DNA of 64,000 nt, from contig NZ_ACJX03000001.1 of NCBI RefSeq assembly GCF_000160455.2, forward strand, positions 1,374,001-1,438,000. Direction: 5' to 3'. Below, one piece after another: positions 8,504-18,166 of the stretch. Each line of letters starts with the position of its first letter. Within the stretch, counting starts at the first letter, position 1. The position numbers were made by a program, and so were the translations under genes. Below the pieces are notes generated by a model, which was not told the origin of the DNA, ran no database searches, and saw nothing but the letters and a program-made list of their open reading frames with translations. The DNA is from Acetomicrobium hydrogeniformans ATCC BAA-1850 (GTDB lineage: Bacteria; Synergistota; Synergistia; Synergistales; Acetomicrobiaceae).

Positions 8504-8963
8504 GAAAGGGTATTTCGTCGTACTTGGACCTGAGGATGATTTTGGCAACTTTTTTTGCAGCTTTGCGTAGCGGAGTCGAAAGTTCGGTGGAAAAATCTAA
8601 GGTTTTCGGTTGTATTCCTATCGTAGTTACTAAACAGCTCAAGTCATAGTAATTTAGCAAAGGTAAAATGGATATTCCGTGAGTCATTTCGGAGTGCCCC
8701 GTCGACTCATCGAGGGGAAGCCTTCGTATGCATCCAGGAGGCAAGTTCATCTGTGCCGCATCGACGATGACTAGATGTTTCGGTTTTTTTCTTTTCAACA
8801 ATGGGGCGAAGTTCTCGGGGACGCTTTCGCATATTACAATTTCAAAGCCCGGAGGAGACAGCCTTTTTAGCATCCTGGCAACATAAATACCGACACCGTC
8901 ATCTCCCAATATGCTGTTTCCAATTCCCCAAACATGAGTTTTTGTCTTCACTGATACCACCAT
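8493..8963 (-). CDS. Hydrogenase maturation peptidase (M52 family)
   Basis: The only confident minus-strand gene here. It belongs to the HyaD/HycI family that clips the C-terminus of NiFe-hydrogenase large subunits after nickel insertion. The motif GIGNSILGDDGVG supplies the first metal-binding Asp, VIVDAAQM the second, and MTHGIS the histidine, so the nickel-sensing triad looks intact. The start is uncertain: ATG at 8963 is chosen, while TTG at 8969 and GTG at 8951 are alternatives. The GTG gives the family-like N-terminus MKTKTHVWGIGN and has GGTGG before it. No hydrogenase structural gene lies in the window. It converges with lptB and is divergent from murJ. Confidence 0.82.
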   Translation of the reverse strand: MVVSVKTKTHVWGIGNSILGDDGVGIYVARMLKRLSPPGFEIVICESVPENFAPLLKRKKPKHLVIVDAAQMNLPPGCIRRLPLDESTGHSEMTHGISILPLLNYYDLSCLVTTIGIQPKTLDFSTELSTPLRKAAKKVAKIILRSKYDEIPFLTS

Positions 8964-8998
8964 CACCAAAAGATTTGGACAAAGTTAGGAGGATAAGG

Positions 8999-10546
8999 TT
9001 GGCCAAAGCAATTGATACAATTATACGACATTCTATGATGATGACCATCGGAACTTTTGCCAGTCGAATATTGGGTTTGGTTCGGGAAACCATCATAGCT
9101 GCATTTTTTGGCGCCTCAAGACAACTGGATGCCTTCCTGGTGGCCTATACTTTAGCCAACCTGGCGAGGCAGCTTCTGGCGGAGGGGGCATTGTCTGCCA
9201 CCTTTGTACCCATTTTTTCCAGAGTCCTAAACCGACAGGGAGAGGAAAGGGCAAAGGAATTAGGGCGTCAAGCCCTTACATTGTTGATTATAGCAGGGAG
9301 CCTTGTAGTTTTATTGGGCATGATCCTCGCACCTTTCTTGGTTTTTCTGATAGCGCCCGGTTTTTCAGGGCAGGAAAGCCTGTTGGCCATATCTTTCACC
9401 AGAAGGCTTTTTCCCTTCCTGCTTATAATATCCCTGTCTGCATTAGTGATGGGTGTTCTTAACAGTCTCGGTTCTTTTTTTGTTCCCGCCATAGCTCCGG
9501 CTGTCAGCAACGTCGTTTTCATCTGCATCACCCTAATTTTACACGGAAAGCATGGCATTTCGGCCCTTCCTGTAGCAGTTTTGGCCGGCGGCTTTTTTCA
9601 GTTTTTGGTACAATGGATTTGGAGCACCAAGAAGGGTTTTGTCCTTTATCCCGTAAAGATCGATCGTGGTGACGATGAGCTAAGGACGATGACTCGACTG
9701 TTTTTTCCTTACGTAGCGGGGCTTTCCTTTAATCAGCTGCATCCCATCATCAGCAGGGTGATGGGATCTTTTTTGGAAGCGGGCTCCATATCCGTGCTGA
9801 ATTATGCCGACAGGCTTTTGCAGCTTCCTCTGGGATTGTTCGTTATAGCGATATCTCAGGCCGTATTGCCCACCCTTTCAAAGGCTTCTTCCGATAAAGG
9901 GGAATTCGCAGAGATCTTTGGCGACTCCCTTAAATTTTCCTTTTTCCTCATCTTGCCCATATCCGTCTTGGCAGTGATATTTTCCTCTGAGGCCGTCAAC
10001 TGCGTCTTTTACAGGGGAGCCTTTGACGATTGGGCATGGCGAGCTACAAGCCAATCGCTGGCCATCTATTCCTTGGGAATGTTGGGCATGGCTTTGACTA
10101 ATGTTACCCTCCGTGCCCTGTACGCTTATGGATTGCCCAAGGGGGCTTTAATCGTTACCGCCTCTACGGTAATTATAAATCTTTTGGTGAGCGCTTCGAC
10201 AATGAAGTGGCTATCTTATCGCGGCATTGCCTTGGGGGTGGCCTGCGCCTTCACCAGTGGAGCTTTTATAGGTATGTATTATCTTTCCAAAGCGACGGAG
10301 ATGAATCTTAAGATATTTAACTATAAGTGGTTGGCAAAATTATGTCTTTCGGCCGTTATCTTGGTTGTAACGACTTTATCCTATAAATTTCTCGTGCCCT
10401 ATCGGGCGGAGTGGGGTACAATTTTTAAGGTCTTATGGTTAATTGGCGCAGGCATAGCGGGCATGTCTGTCTATGGCCTTACGACCTTAGCGTGCGGATT
10501 GCAGGAGTGGAAGTGGATAGAGCGATCATTTAAAAGGAGAAGGTAA
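8999..10546 (+). CDS. murJ: Lipid II flippase MurJ
   Basis: An integral membrane protein of 515 residues with about 14 hydrophobic segments, family MurJ/MviN. It flips the peptidoglycan precursor lipid II across the inner membrane. The N-terminus has the family pattern TFASRILGLVRE, followed by FGASRQLDAFLVAYTLAN and an amphipathic segment with EGALSATFVPIF. I choose TTG at 8999 because AGGAGG lies at 8987-8992, six bases upstream. The open frame extends back to 8801, but that part is antisense to the peptidase gene and unlike MurJ. Confidence 0.92.
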   Translation: MAKAIDTIIRHSMMMTIGTFASRILGLVRETIIAAFFGASRQLDAFLVAYTLANLARQLLAEGALSATFVPIFSRVLNRQGEERAKELGRQALTLLIIAGSLVVLLGMILAPFLVFLIAPGFSGQESLLAISFTRRLFPFLLIISLSALVMGVLNSLGSFFVPAIAPAVSNVVFICITLILHGKHGISALPVAVLAGGFFQFLVQWIWSTKKGFVLYPVKIDRGDDELRTMTRLFFPYVAGLSFNQLHPIISRVMGSFLEAGSISVLNYADRLLQLPLGLFVIAISQAVLPTLSKASSDKGEFAEIFGDSLKFSFFLILPISVLAVIFSSEAVNCVFYRGAFDDWAWRATSQSLAIYSLGMLGMALTNVTLRALYAYGLPKGALIVTASTVIINLLVSASTMKWLSYRGIALGVACAFTSGAFIGMYYLSKATEMNLKIFNYKWLAKLCLSAVILVVTTLSYKFLVPYRAEWGTIFKVLWLIGAGIAGMSVYGLTTLACGLQEWKWIERSFKRRR

Positions 10547-10547
10547 G

Positions 10548-11429
10548 ATGCCTGAAAGTGATGCCAAGAAAGCTGTTTTACACAAATGTTTGCTTGGAAA
10601 GGGAGATGCTCGTGCGATAGTCGTAGAGGCAACGGGACTGGTGGAGCTGTTGCGTCAGATTCACAACCTGTCCTTTGTGGCGACGGCCGCCTTAGGCAGG
10701 CTGGTGATGGCTTCTATGATGATGGCGGCCCAGGAAAAGGGTGAAAGGGCCAGAGTTACGCTGAAGATAGAAGGAGACGGCCCCCTGGGTGAAATAGTGG
10801 CCGATGCGGAAAGAGCTGGATCGGTCAGGGGTTATGTGAGCAAACCATGGGTGGAGCTGCCCCTCTCGGAAGAGGGCAAATGGGATGTAAGCGCCGGAGT
10901 AGGAAAGAAGGGCTATTTAACTGTAATAAAGGATGTCGGCCTAAAGGAACCTGTGGTTTCAAGAGTGCCCTTGATATCGGGCGAAATTGCAGAAGATATT
11001 GCCTATTATTACGTAAAATCGGAACAAATGCCCACTGCTGTAATGCTTGGTGTTCTGCAAAGGCCTAGTTTGGGTGTTATATCTGCAGGTGGCGTTATGG
11101 TCCAGCTGATGCCCGGTGCAGACGAGGCCTTTGCAGAAATGTTGGAAGAATTGCTTAAAAAGCATGGCTCTGTGAGCAGGTTGGCGGAAAGCTCTCAATC
11201 TCCAAGGGATATATTGGAAACTATTTTCGATGGCATCGATAAAAAATGGCTCGATAGCTTGACCTTCGAATTCGGTTGTCGATGTTCGAGGAAGCTGGCC
11301 GAAGCCCTGTTGCTCTCCACCTCGGAGGGAGAAGAGGCGAATGATGTTATAGAGGTAAGATGTCATTTTTGCAATAGAGTATATAGCTTTTCTAGGGATG
11401 AAATAAAGAAATTAAAAGGCGGTGAATGA
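10548..11429 (+). CDS. hslO: Redox-regulated chaperone Hsp33
   Basis: A 293-residue Hsp33. The C-terminal zinc switch has CRC (in FGCRCSRK) and CHFC (in VRCHFCNRVY), the four cysteines that form disulfides on oxidative stress and activate the holdase. The N-terminal domain has the usual ARAIVVEATGLVELL-like start. It acts in the cytoplasm to hold unfolded proteins during oxidation. It starts one base after the murJ stop and overlaps the next gene by ATGA, so it is in the same transcription unit. Confidence 0.95.
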   Translation: MPESDAKKAVLHKCLLGKGDARAIVVEATGLVELLRQIHNLSFVATAALGRLVMASMMMAAQEKGERARVTLKIEGDGPLGEIVADAERAGSVRGYVSKPWVELPLSEEGKWDVSAGVGKKGYLTVIKDVGLKEPVVSRVPLISGEIAEDIAYYYVKSEQMPTAVMLGVLQRPSLGVISAGGVMVQLMPGADEAFAEMLEELLKKHGSVSRLAESSQSPRDILETIFDGIDKKWLDSLTFEFGCRCSRKLAEALLLSTSEGEEANDVIEVRCHFCNRVYSFSRDEIKKLKGGE

Positions 11430-11983
11430 AATTGAGAAGAACCCTACTGCCATTAGTTGTATTTTTTTTGCTTGTCCTCGGAGCTCTCTCCTTTGTCGAA
11501 GTGGCCCAAGGCTCTCAAGACAAGCTTGAATCTCTGTCTGCGGAACGTACCGGAACCATATTCCTGGAGGGAGAAATGCTTGGGGACCTTATTTTGGGAG
11601 CAAGGGCGAGGTTGGATTTTCTTTACATTGATGATGTGCTCGTCAAGGCCTCCATTTCTTCGGGGAAAACCCCCGATTGGCTTAAGTGGCATCTCGGTCA
11701 TTTTGGAAGTCTCGAGACCGAAGGCAAAGAACTGTTCGTGCTGCGATACGAGGTTTACAAGCCCTGGGATTTCGACCCTTTTAAGATAACAGTCAACGGC
11801 GTTTGTTTGACGAAAGAAGATATATTGACTGGGTTCAATCGTTTTGCCTCAGGGGCTTTGCCTACAGGTACCGTAGACAGTATGGCCTTTACCGTTCCTC
11901 GGTCACCCGATGGGTTATATAATATATCCTACGACGAAGACCATATAGAGATTGATGTCAAAAAGATAAAGAGAACGAAATAA
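11426..11983 (+). CDS. Exported protein of unknown function
   Basis: I do not recognise this 185-residue protein. It begins with a basic stretch (MKLRRT) and a long hydrophobic segment to about residue 24, then VAQGSQD, consistent with a cleavable signal peptide. The mature part is acidic and beta-rich, without cysteines that would suggest a lipoprotein or a metal site. Segments such as GEMLGDLILGARARLDF and GVCLTKEDI stand out, but no known motif is evident. Its start overlaps the hslO stop (ATGA). Position between hslO and a zinc ribbon gene says little about its role. Confidence 0.75.
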   Translation: MKLRRTLLPLVVFFLLVLGALSFVEVAQGSQDKLESLSAERTGTIFLEGEMLGDLILGARARLDFLYIDDVLVKASISSGKTPDWLKWHLGHFGSLETEGKELFVLRYEVYKPWDFDPFKITVNGVCLTKEDILTGFNRFASGALPTGTVDSMAFTVPRSPDGLYNISYDEDHIEIDVKKIKRTK

Positions 11984-12002
11984 TCAGGGAAGGGGATTTT
12001 TA

Positions 12003-12179
12003 ATGCATAAATATCGATGTGCCAGTTGTAACAAGGAGTTTGAAAGCGCCAGTTTTGCCCAGAGATGTCCTCATTGTCGCGGAAAGGTGTTAATTCACCT
12101 AGAAGGAGAATCGCCAAAAAAAAGATCCGCTGCTTGCTCCGGGGGGAGTTGTTCTTCCTGTAACGGTTGCGGCAGGTGA
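12003..12179 (+). CDS. Small zinc-ribbon protein
   Basis: A 58-residue protein. The N-terminal half is an FmdB-like zinc ribbon, with CASC at residues 6-9 and CPHC at 22-25. The tail is unusually cysteine- and glycine-rich, with CSGGSCSSCNGCG (residues 45-57). It has AGGGA upstream of the ATG and ends 6 bases before tsaD, within the same run of genes. FmdB-type proteins are regulators or metal-binding adapters of mostly unknown role; the cysteine-rich tail might bind a second metal. No function can be assigned. Confidence 0.8.
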   Translation: MHKYRCASCNKEFESASFAQRCPHCRGKVLIHLEGESPKKRSAACSGGSCSSCNGCGR

Positions 12180-12185
12180 TCGATA

Positions 12186-13172
12186 ATGCTGACTTTAGGT
12201 ATCGAGACCAGCTGCGATGATACATCCGTAGCACTTCTGGAGGGCGCAAGGCATTTGCGTCGTTTTCTTGTGGCAAGCCAGCTCGAAGATCACGAGGCTT
12301 TCGGAGGAGTTGTCCCCGAACTCGCATCGCGCAAGCATCTCGAGAACTTCTTGCCCCTGCTTTCGCGGCTTCTGACGGAATGTGAGATAAAAAACCCGTC
12401 GAGGGAGATTCATTTAATAGCGGTTACTGACGGGCCCGGTTTGATGGGATCTTTGCTGATCGGAACTACCGCAGCAAAGGCTCTGGCTCAAGTCTGGGAG
12501 GTCCCCTTAATAACGGTTAACCATCTCGAAGGACATATTTTCGCAAATTATTTGGCCCATGACGATTTGTTTCCTCCCTTTATAACGCTCATAGTTTCCG
12601 GCGGACATACCGAGTTGATTTTGGTGCGGTCCTTCGGGGATTATGTATTGCTTGGGGCCACGAGAGACGATGCAATTGGAGAAGCCTTCGATAAAATCGC
12701 TCGCCTCTTGGGCCTTGGCTATCCTGGGGGACCGGCCATAGAAAAGGCGGCAAGGGGCGGAGACCCTGCGGCTGTGGCCCTTCCGGTGCCCATGGCGGAT
12801 AGTCCTGATATAGAGTTCAGTTTTAGTGGCCTGAAGACCGCAGTGATATGGGCGTCGAAAAGAAATCCCTATTTAAGACTGGAGGATCTTTGTGCCTCCT
12901 TTCAGCACGCTGCTACTGAAGCTTTAGTGTGCAAGGTGGAGCTGGCTGTGAGGAAGACGGGCATTCGCAAAGTAGCCGTATCCGGAGGCGTTGCCGCAAA
13001 CCTCGAGCTGAGGAGGAAGATGAAAGGCGTGCCCTGGAAGACCTACTTTCCGCCCATAGAACTCTGCACGGACAATGGGGCTATGATTGCCGCTGCCGGT
13101 TATAACGCATACAAAAGGGGTGAGAGAGCATCCTTGTCCTTCATGCCGGATCCCTCCAAATCATTGGTCTAG
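12186..13172 (+). CDS. tsaD: tRNA N6-threonylcarbamoyladenosine transferase TsaD
   Basis: Transfers the threonylcarbamoyl group to A37 of ANN-decoding tRNAs, giving t6A, with TsaB and TsaE. The 328-residue protein has the ASKHA ATPase fold. It starts with LGIETSCDDTSVAL, has the metal-binding NHLEGH (His113 and His117), GLGYPGGP, and the late VSGGVAAN motif. The partner that makes the threonylcarbamoyl-AMP donor is encoded at 58.8 kb. It ends the run from murJ, 188 bases before the groESL control region. Confidence 0.96.
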   Translation: MLTLGIETSCDDTSVALLEGARHLRRFLVASQLEDHEAFGGVVPELASRKHLENFLPLLSRLLTECEIKNPSREIHLIAVTDGPGLMGSLLIGTTAAKALAQVWEVPLITVNHLEGHIFANYLAHDDLFPPFITLIVSGGHTELILVRSFGDYVLLGATRDDAIGEAFDKIARLLGLGYPGGPAIEKAARGGDPAAVALPVPMADSPDIEFSFSGLKTAVIWASKRNPYLRLEDLCASFQHAATEALVCKVELAVRKTGIRKVAVSGGVAANLELRRKMKGVPWKTYFPPIELCTDNGAMIAAAGYNAYKRGERASLSFMPDPSKSLV

Positions 13173-13261
13173 AAAAAGCCCAAAAAAACGAGAATAAAAC
13201 AGTAATTTGTTTATAGCCGTCAATAAAAATGAATAAACGCCAATATTCATACTTGTATTAT

Positions 13262-13288
13262 TTGCCATAAGGACCTTAACATTAGTAT
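13262..13288 (+). promoter_or_regulatory. Probable groESL promoter
   Basis: TTGCCA (13262-13267) and TAGTAT (13283-13288) are spaced 15 bases apart, shorter than ideal. The position, just upstream of the CIRCE operator, is right for a vegetative promoter blocked by HrcA. An alternative pair is TTGTAT at 13253 with TAACAT at 13277. Confidence 0.4.
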
Positions 13289-13294
13289 CGCTTG

Positions 13295-13321
13295 TTAGCA
13301 CTAAGCATGATTGAGTGCTAA
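13295..13321 (+). promoter_or_regulatory. CIRCE operator (HrcA binding site)
   Basis: The inverted repeat TTAGCACTA, nine bases, GAGTGCTAA matches the CIRCE consensus (TTAGCACTC-N9-GAGTGCTAA) with a single mismatch at the last base of the left arm. It lies about 45 bases before groES. HrcA would repress the operon here and release it on heat shock, when GroEL is titrated. hrcA itself is not in the window. Confidence 0.95.
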
Positions 13322-13366
13322 CAAGGAGGACCGTGATACAGTTCATATCAGCAGGGAGGGATGAAA

Positions 13367-13657
13367 ATGCAGCTCAAGCCACTTGGAGATCGTGTAGTAA
13401 TCAAGGTTCTAAGTCAGGAAGAAAAGACCAAAGGTGGAATCGTGTTACCCGATACCGCTAAGGAGAAGCCTCAAGAAGGAGAAGTAGTCGCCGTGGGAAG
13501 CGGCAGAGTGCTTGAAAACGGTCAAAAGTTACCCCTTGAGGTGAAGGTTGGCGAAAGGGTAATCTTCAGCAAGTATGCTGGGACCGAGGTCAAAATAGAG
13601 GGCGAAGAGTACCTTATATTGAGCGAGCGCGATATTTTGGCTGTAGTAAACAAGTAG
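13367..13657 (+). CDS. groS: Co-chaperonin GroES
   Basis: A 96-residue GroES that caps the GroEL ring. It begins [13 protein letters not shown], has the mobile loop [18 protein letters not shown] and the [17 protein letters not shown] ending. I prefer ATG at 13367 because the Shine-Dalgarno GGGAGG (13354-13359) is seven bases away. The ATG at 13361 also reads in frame but abuts it. It is the first gene of the CIRCE-controlled operon with groEL 49 bases downstream. Confidence 0.96.
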   Translation: MQLKPLGDRVVIKVLSQEEKTKGGIVLPDTAKEKPQEGEVVAVGSGRVLENGQKLPLEVKVGERVIFSKYAGTEVKIEGEEYLILSERDILAVVNK

Positions 13658-13679
13658 TTGTCCAACGGTGAAATATTAA

Positions 13680-15326
<1,647 letters not shown>

Positions 15327-15368
15327 GGGCATAAATCCTTTAAGGATAAATACAAAACTTGTTGACCT

Positions 15369-15401
15369 AAAGGCTGTGGTACACTAACCACAGCCTTTTT
15401 G
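15369..15401 (+). terminator. Intrinsic terminator of groESL
   Basis: A perfect hairpin with arms AAGGCTGTGGT (15370-15380) and ACCACAGCCTT (15387-15397), loop of six, followed by a T-run. It lies 43 bases after the groEL stop. Confidence 0.93.
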
Positions 15402-15453
15402 ATTTTGTAATATAATTGGGAAAACGGTACAGGAAAGAGAGGCGTAAGCATTC

Positions 15454-16212
15454 ATGGATTTGCAAAACAGCTTGAGAGAGCTACTGAATTCTTTAAAACG
15501 AGGAGAATTGGATGTAGATGAAGTTGTGGAAAAGTTGTCTTTTCTCCCCTATGAAGACCTTGACGATGTGAAGCTAGATTGGCATCGATCTATAAGGCGT
15601 GGGATAGGTGAAATTATTTACACCCCAGGAAAATCTGATGAACAGTTAATTAAGATAGCAAAAAGCCTATCGGAACATAGGGCTAATGCTATCTTCAGTC
15701 GTATGACAAAGGATAAATACGAAATGTTGAAATCCTTCCTTCCAAATATGGAATACAGAGATGATTCGAGGTTAGCTCTCTGTCGTTTTGAAACGCCGAT
15801 AGGGCGTGGGGGGGTGGCGATTATCGCGGCCGGCAGTTCCGACCGGCCGGTGGCCGAAGAAGCTGCGGGGGTGGCCGAATTTGCGGGTTGTAAAGTGAAA
15901 AGGTTCTACGATGTAGGCGTAGCAGGCATACATCGACTCTTCCCCTATCTTCCCGAGATAAGAAAGTCGAGTGCTATCGTCGTTGTTGCAGGAATGGAAG
16001 GTGCCCTGCCGAGTGTAGTTGCCGGGTTGGTCTCGACTCTCGTCATAGCAGTTCCCACCTCAGTAGGTTACGGTGCCAGCTTTGGAGGCCTTGCTGCACT
16101 GTTATCTATGTTAAATGCGTGCAGCGGTGGCGTGGTAGTAGTAAATATAGATAACGGCGTCGGGGCAGGAATAGCAGCGGCCTTAGTGGCGGCAAAAGAT
16201 GAAGCGCGATAG
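15454..16212 (+). CDS. larB: Nickel-pincer cofactor biosynthesis protein LarB
   Basis: A 252-residue protein with a C-terminal PurE-like (AIR carboxylase) domain: AIIAAGSSDRPVAEEA, VVAGMEGALPSVVAGL and VPTSVGYGASFGGLAALLSML are LarB motifs. LarB carboxylates nicotinic acid adenine dinucleotide, the first step in making the nickel-pincer nucleotide of lactate racemase and related enzymes. LarC and LarE are not nearby, so the rest of the pathway must be elsewhere if it exists. It overlaps rnr by 14 bases. Confidence 0.9.
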   Translation: MDLQNSLRELLNSLKRGELDVDEVVEKLSFLPYEDLDDVKLDWHRSIRRGIGEIIYTPGKSDEQLIKIAKSLSEHRANAIFSRMTKDKYEMLKSFLPNMEYRDDSRLALCRFETPIGRGGVAIIAAGSSDRPVAEEAAGVAEFAGCKVKRFYDVGVAGIHRLFPYLPEIRKSSAIVVVAGMEGALPSVVAGLVSTLVIAVPTSVGYGASFGGLAALLSMLNACSGGVVVVNIDNGVGAGIAAALVAAKDEAR

Positions 16213-18148
16213 TAAGGATAAAAATAAGAATAAGAAAAACATCGAACATAGGCCCAGGCGGTCGCGAGGCCGCTTGGTCATCGGAGTGCTTGAAGTCAAT
16301 CCCCGTGGGTTTGGTTTCGTAAGCTCCATGGGTATCCCTGACGTTTACATTGCCGAAGACGATATGGACGGCGCGATTCACGGTGATAGAGTAAAGGTCG
16401 TAGTGTATGGAGGTAAAGGAAAGCCCTATGGAAAGATCAGAAAAATCCTTTCAAGGGGCACTTCCGAAATCGTTGGCTTAATTAGGCGTGTAGGGAATAA
16501 GTTTCACTTAATTCCATTAAATCGACGCTATAATTTTACCCTTCTTTTGGATGACGAAGGTGAATTCGAAGAGAACCAGGTAGCGGTTGCCGCAATTGAA
16601 AGATATCCCTATTTTCCTAATCCCGGCGTGGGAAGGGTCGTAAAAGTTTTGGGATCCGAAGGAGATCCAAGGGTGGGAATATTGGCCCTAATGGAAGAGT
16701 ATAAAATTAGTGCCGATTTCCCGCGGGAAGTAGTTGAAGAGGCCGAAAGGTTGAGCGAACTTTCTACATTTTACTGTGCGCCTGGAGAGAGAAAAGATTT
16801 AAGAAAAAAGGTCGCTCTTACGATAGATCCGTCGGATGCCAAGGATTTTGACGACGCCTTGTCCATAGAGGAGGTAGAAGAGGGTTGGCTAGTAGGTGTT
16901 CATATAGCCGATGTGTCGGAATACGTCAGGCCGGCAAGTCAAATTGACATTGAAGCAAGGCAAAGGAGCTTTTCCGTCTATCTCGTCGATAGAGCCATCC
17001 CGATGCTGCCACCCAGACTTTCGTCGGACCTTTGTAGTTTGATAGAAGGAAAAGACAGGTTATGTCTTACCGTGGAAATGGTGTTGAATCATCGGGGCGA
17101 GCTTTTGAGATACAAAGTCATTCCAAGCGTGATAAGAGTTCGCAAGCGCCTCACCTACGAGGAAGCTCAAGAGGTTTTAGATGGCAGGAACACCTTTGGG
17201 GAAGAGATCGACGGGGTGCTGCAGAGGCTATCCCGAGTCGCGAAGAAGCTGTATTCCGGGCGGAAAAAAGAGGGTATGGTAGAGTTTGACTTTCCGGAAG
17301 CGAAGGTGGTGCTTGACGAGGAGGGCAGGGCGGTAGACGTGAGGGTCGTAGAGAGGATATTTTCCTATCGGATTGTCGAACACTTTATGATCCTAGCAAA
17401 CAGCGTGATAGCCGAATATGTATTTAACAGCGATATTCAGGCGATATACAGGGTTCACGAGAGGCCCGATAGAGAAAAGTTGGAACAGCTTAGACGGATC
17501 CTTGCGTCGATGGGAATTGAGATTAAAAGGATCAACCGGTCTAACAGGACCATAAATCGCCTGTTGAAGCGTGTGGAGGGCCTTCCTTTCAAAAGGTTGG
17601 TTCACACCTTGGTGTTGAGATCCTTGTCGCGAGCTCGTTACTACCCGGTTTGTCTAGGTCATTTCGGCCTCGCTCTCAAATATTATCTGCATTTCACATC
17701 GCCTATACGGAGATATCCCGACCTGGTTGTACATAGGATCGTCCACGAATTGATCAAAGAAGAAAGATCCCTCAAAGAGCCCTACAGCTTTGAGGAGCTG
17801 AAGGACATTGCCTCCTATGCCAGCATTATGGAAGAGAAAGCCGATGAATTGGAAAAGACCTCGGTCAAAATGAAGATAGTGGAATATATGGAAAATAAAG
17901 TTGGCGAATGCTTCAAGGGTGTAATATCCTGGATAACACATAGAGGTATTTTTGTCGAGCTGGATAACACAGTAGAGGGGTTTGTGTCAAAGGAAAGCCT
18001 GGATTCATGGGGCGATTTTTACTACGACGAGGATGATTTTAGTCTGAAGGGGTCGAAGGGAATGGTATTTCGTTTAGGCGATATGGTAGATGTGCAATTG
18101 GTAGAGGTCGACAAAAGCGCCAATGGGATCTGTTTTCGATTGATTTAA
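16199..18148 (+). CDS. rnr: Ribonuclease R
   Basis: A 3'-5' exoribonuclease of 649 residues. A lysine-rich N-terminal tail (KDKNKNKKN) is followed by cold-shock-like domains. The RNB catalytic domain begins around residue 205 with DPSDAKDFDDALSIE, the acidic cluster that binds Mg. A C-terminal S1 domain begins near EYMENKVGECFKGVI. It is shorter than E. coli RNase R and ends soon after the S1 domain. It degrades structured RNA and defective transcripts. The start overlaps larB. smpB, a frequent neighbour, is absent here. Confidence 0.94.
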   Translation: MKRDSKDKNKNKKNIEHRPRRSRGRLVIGVLEVNPRGFGFVSSMGIPDVYIAEDDMDGAIHGDRVKVVVYGGKGKPYGKIRKILSRGTSEIVGLIRRVGNKFHLIPLNRRYNFTLLLDDEGEFEENQVAVAAIERYPYFPNPGVGRVVKVLGSEGDPRVGILALMEEYKISADFPREVVEEAERLSELSTFYCAPGERKDLRKKVALTIDPSDAKDFDDALSIEEVEEGWLVGVHIADVSEYVRPASQIDIEARQRSFSVYLVDRAIPMLPPRLSSDLCSLIEGKDRLCLTVEMVLNHRGELLRYKVIPSVIRVRKRLTYEEAQEVLDGRNTFGEEIDGVLQRLSRVAKKLYSGRKKEGMVEFDFPEAKVVLDEEGRAVDVRVVERIFSYRIVEHFMILANSVIAEYVFNSDIQAIYRVHERPDREKLEQLRRILASMGIEIKRINRSNRTINRLLKRVEGLPFKRLVHTLVLRSLSRARYYPVCLGHFGLALKYYLHFTSPIRRYPDLVVHRIVHELIKEERSLKEPYSFEELKDIASYASIMEEKADELEKTSVKMKIVEYMENKVGECFKGVISWITHRGIFVELDNTVEGFVSKESLDSWGDFYYDEDDFSLKGSKGMVFRLGDMVDVQLVEVDKSANGICFRLI

Positions 18149-18166
18149 GCGGAGAGTGATGAAAAT

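Noticed and set aside
8801-8998. N-terminal extension of murJ
   Set aside because: It is antisense to the peptidase gene, unlike MurJ, and the Shine-Dalgarno site at 8987-8992 points to TTG 8999.
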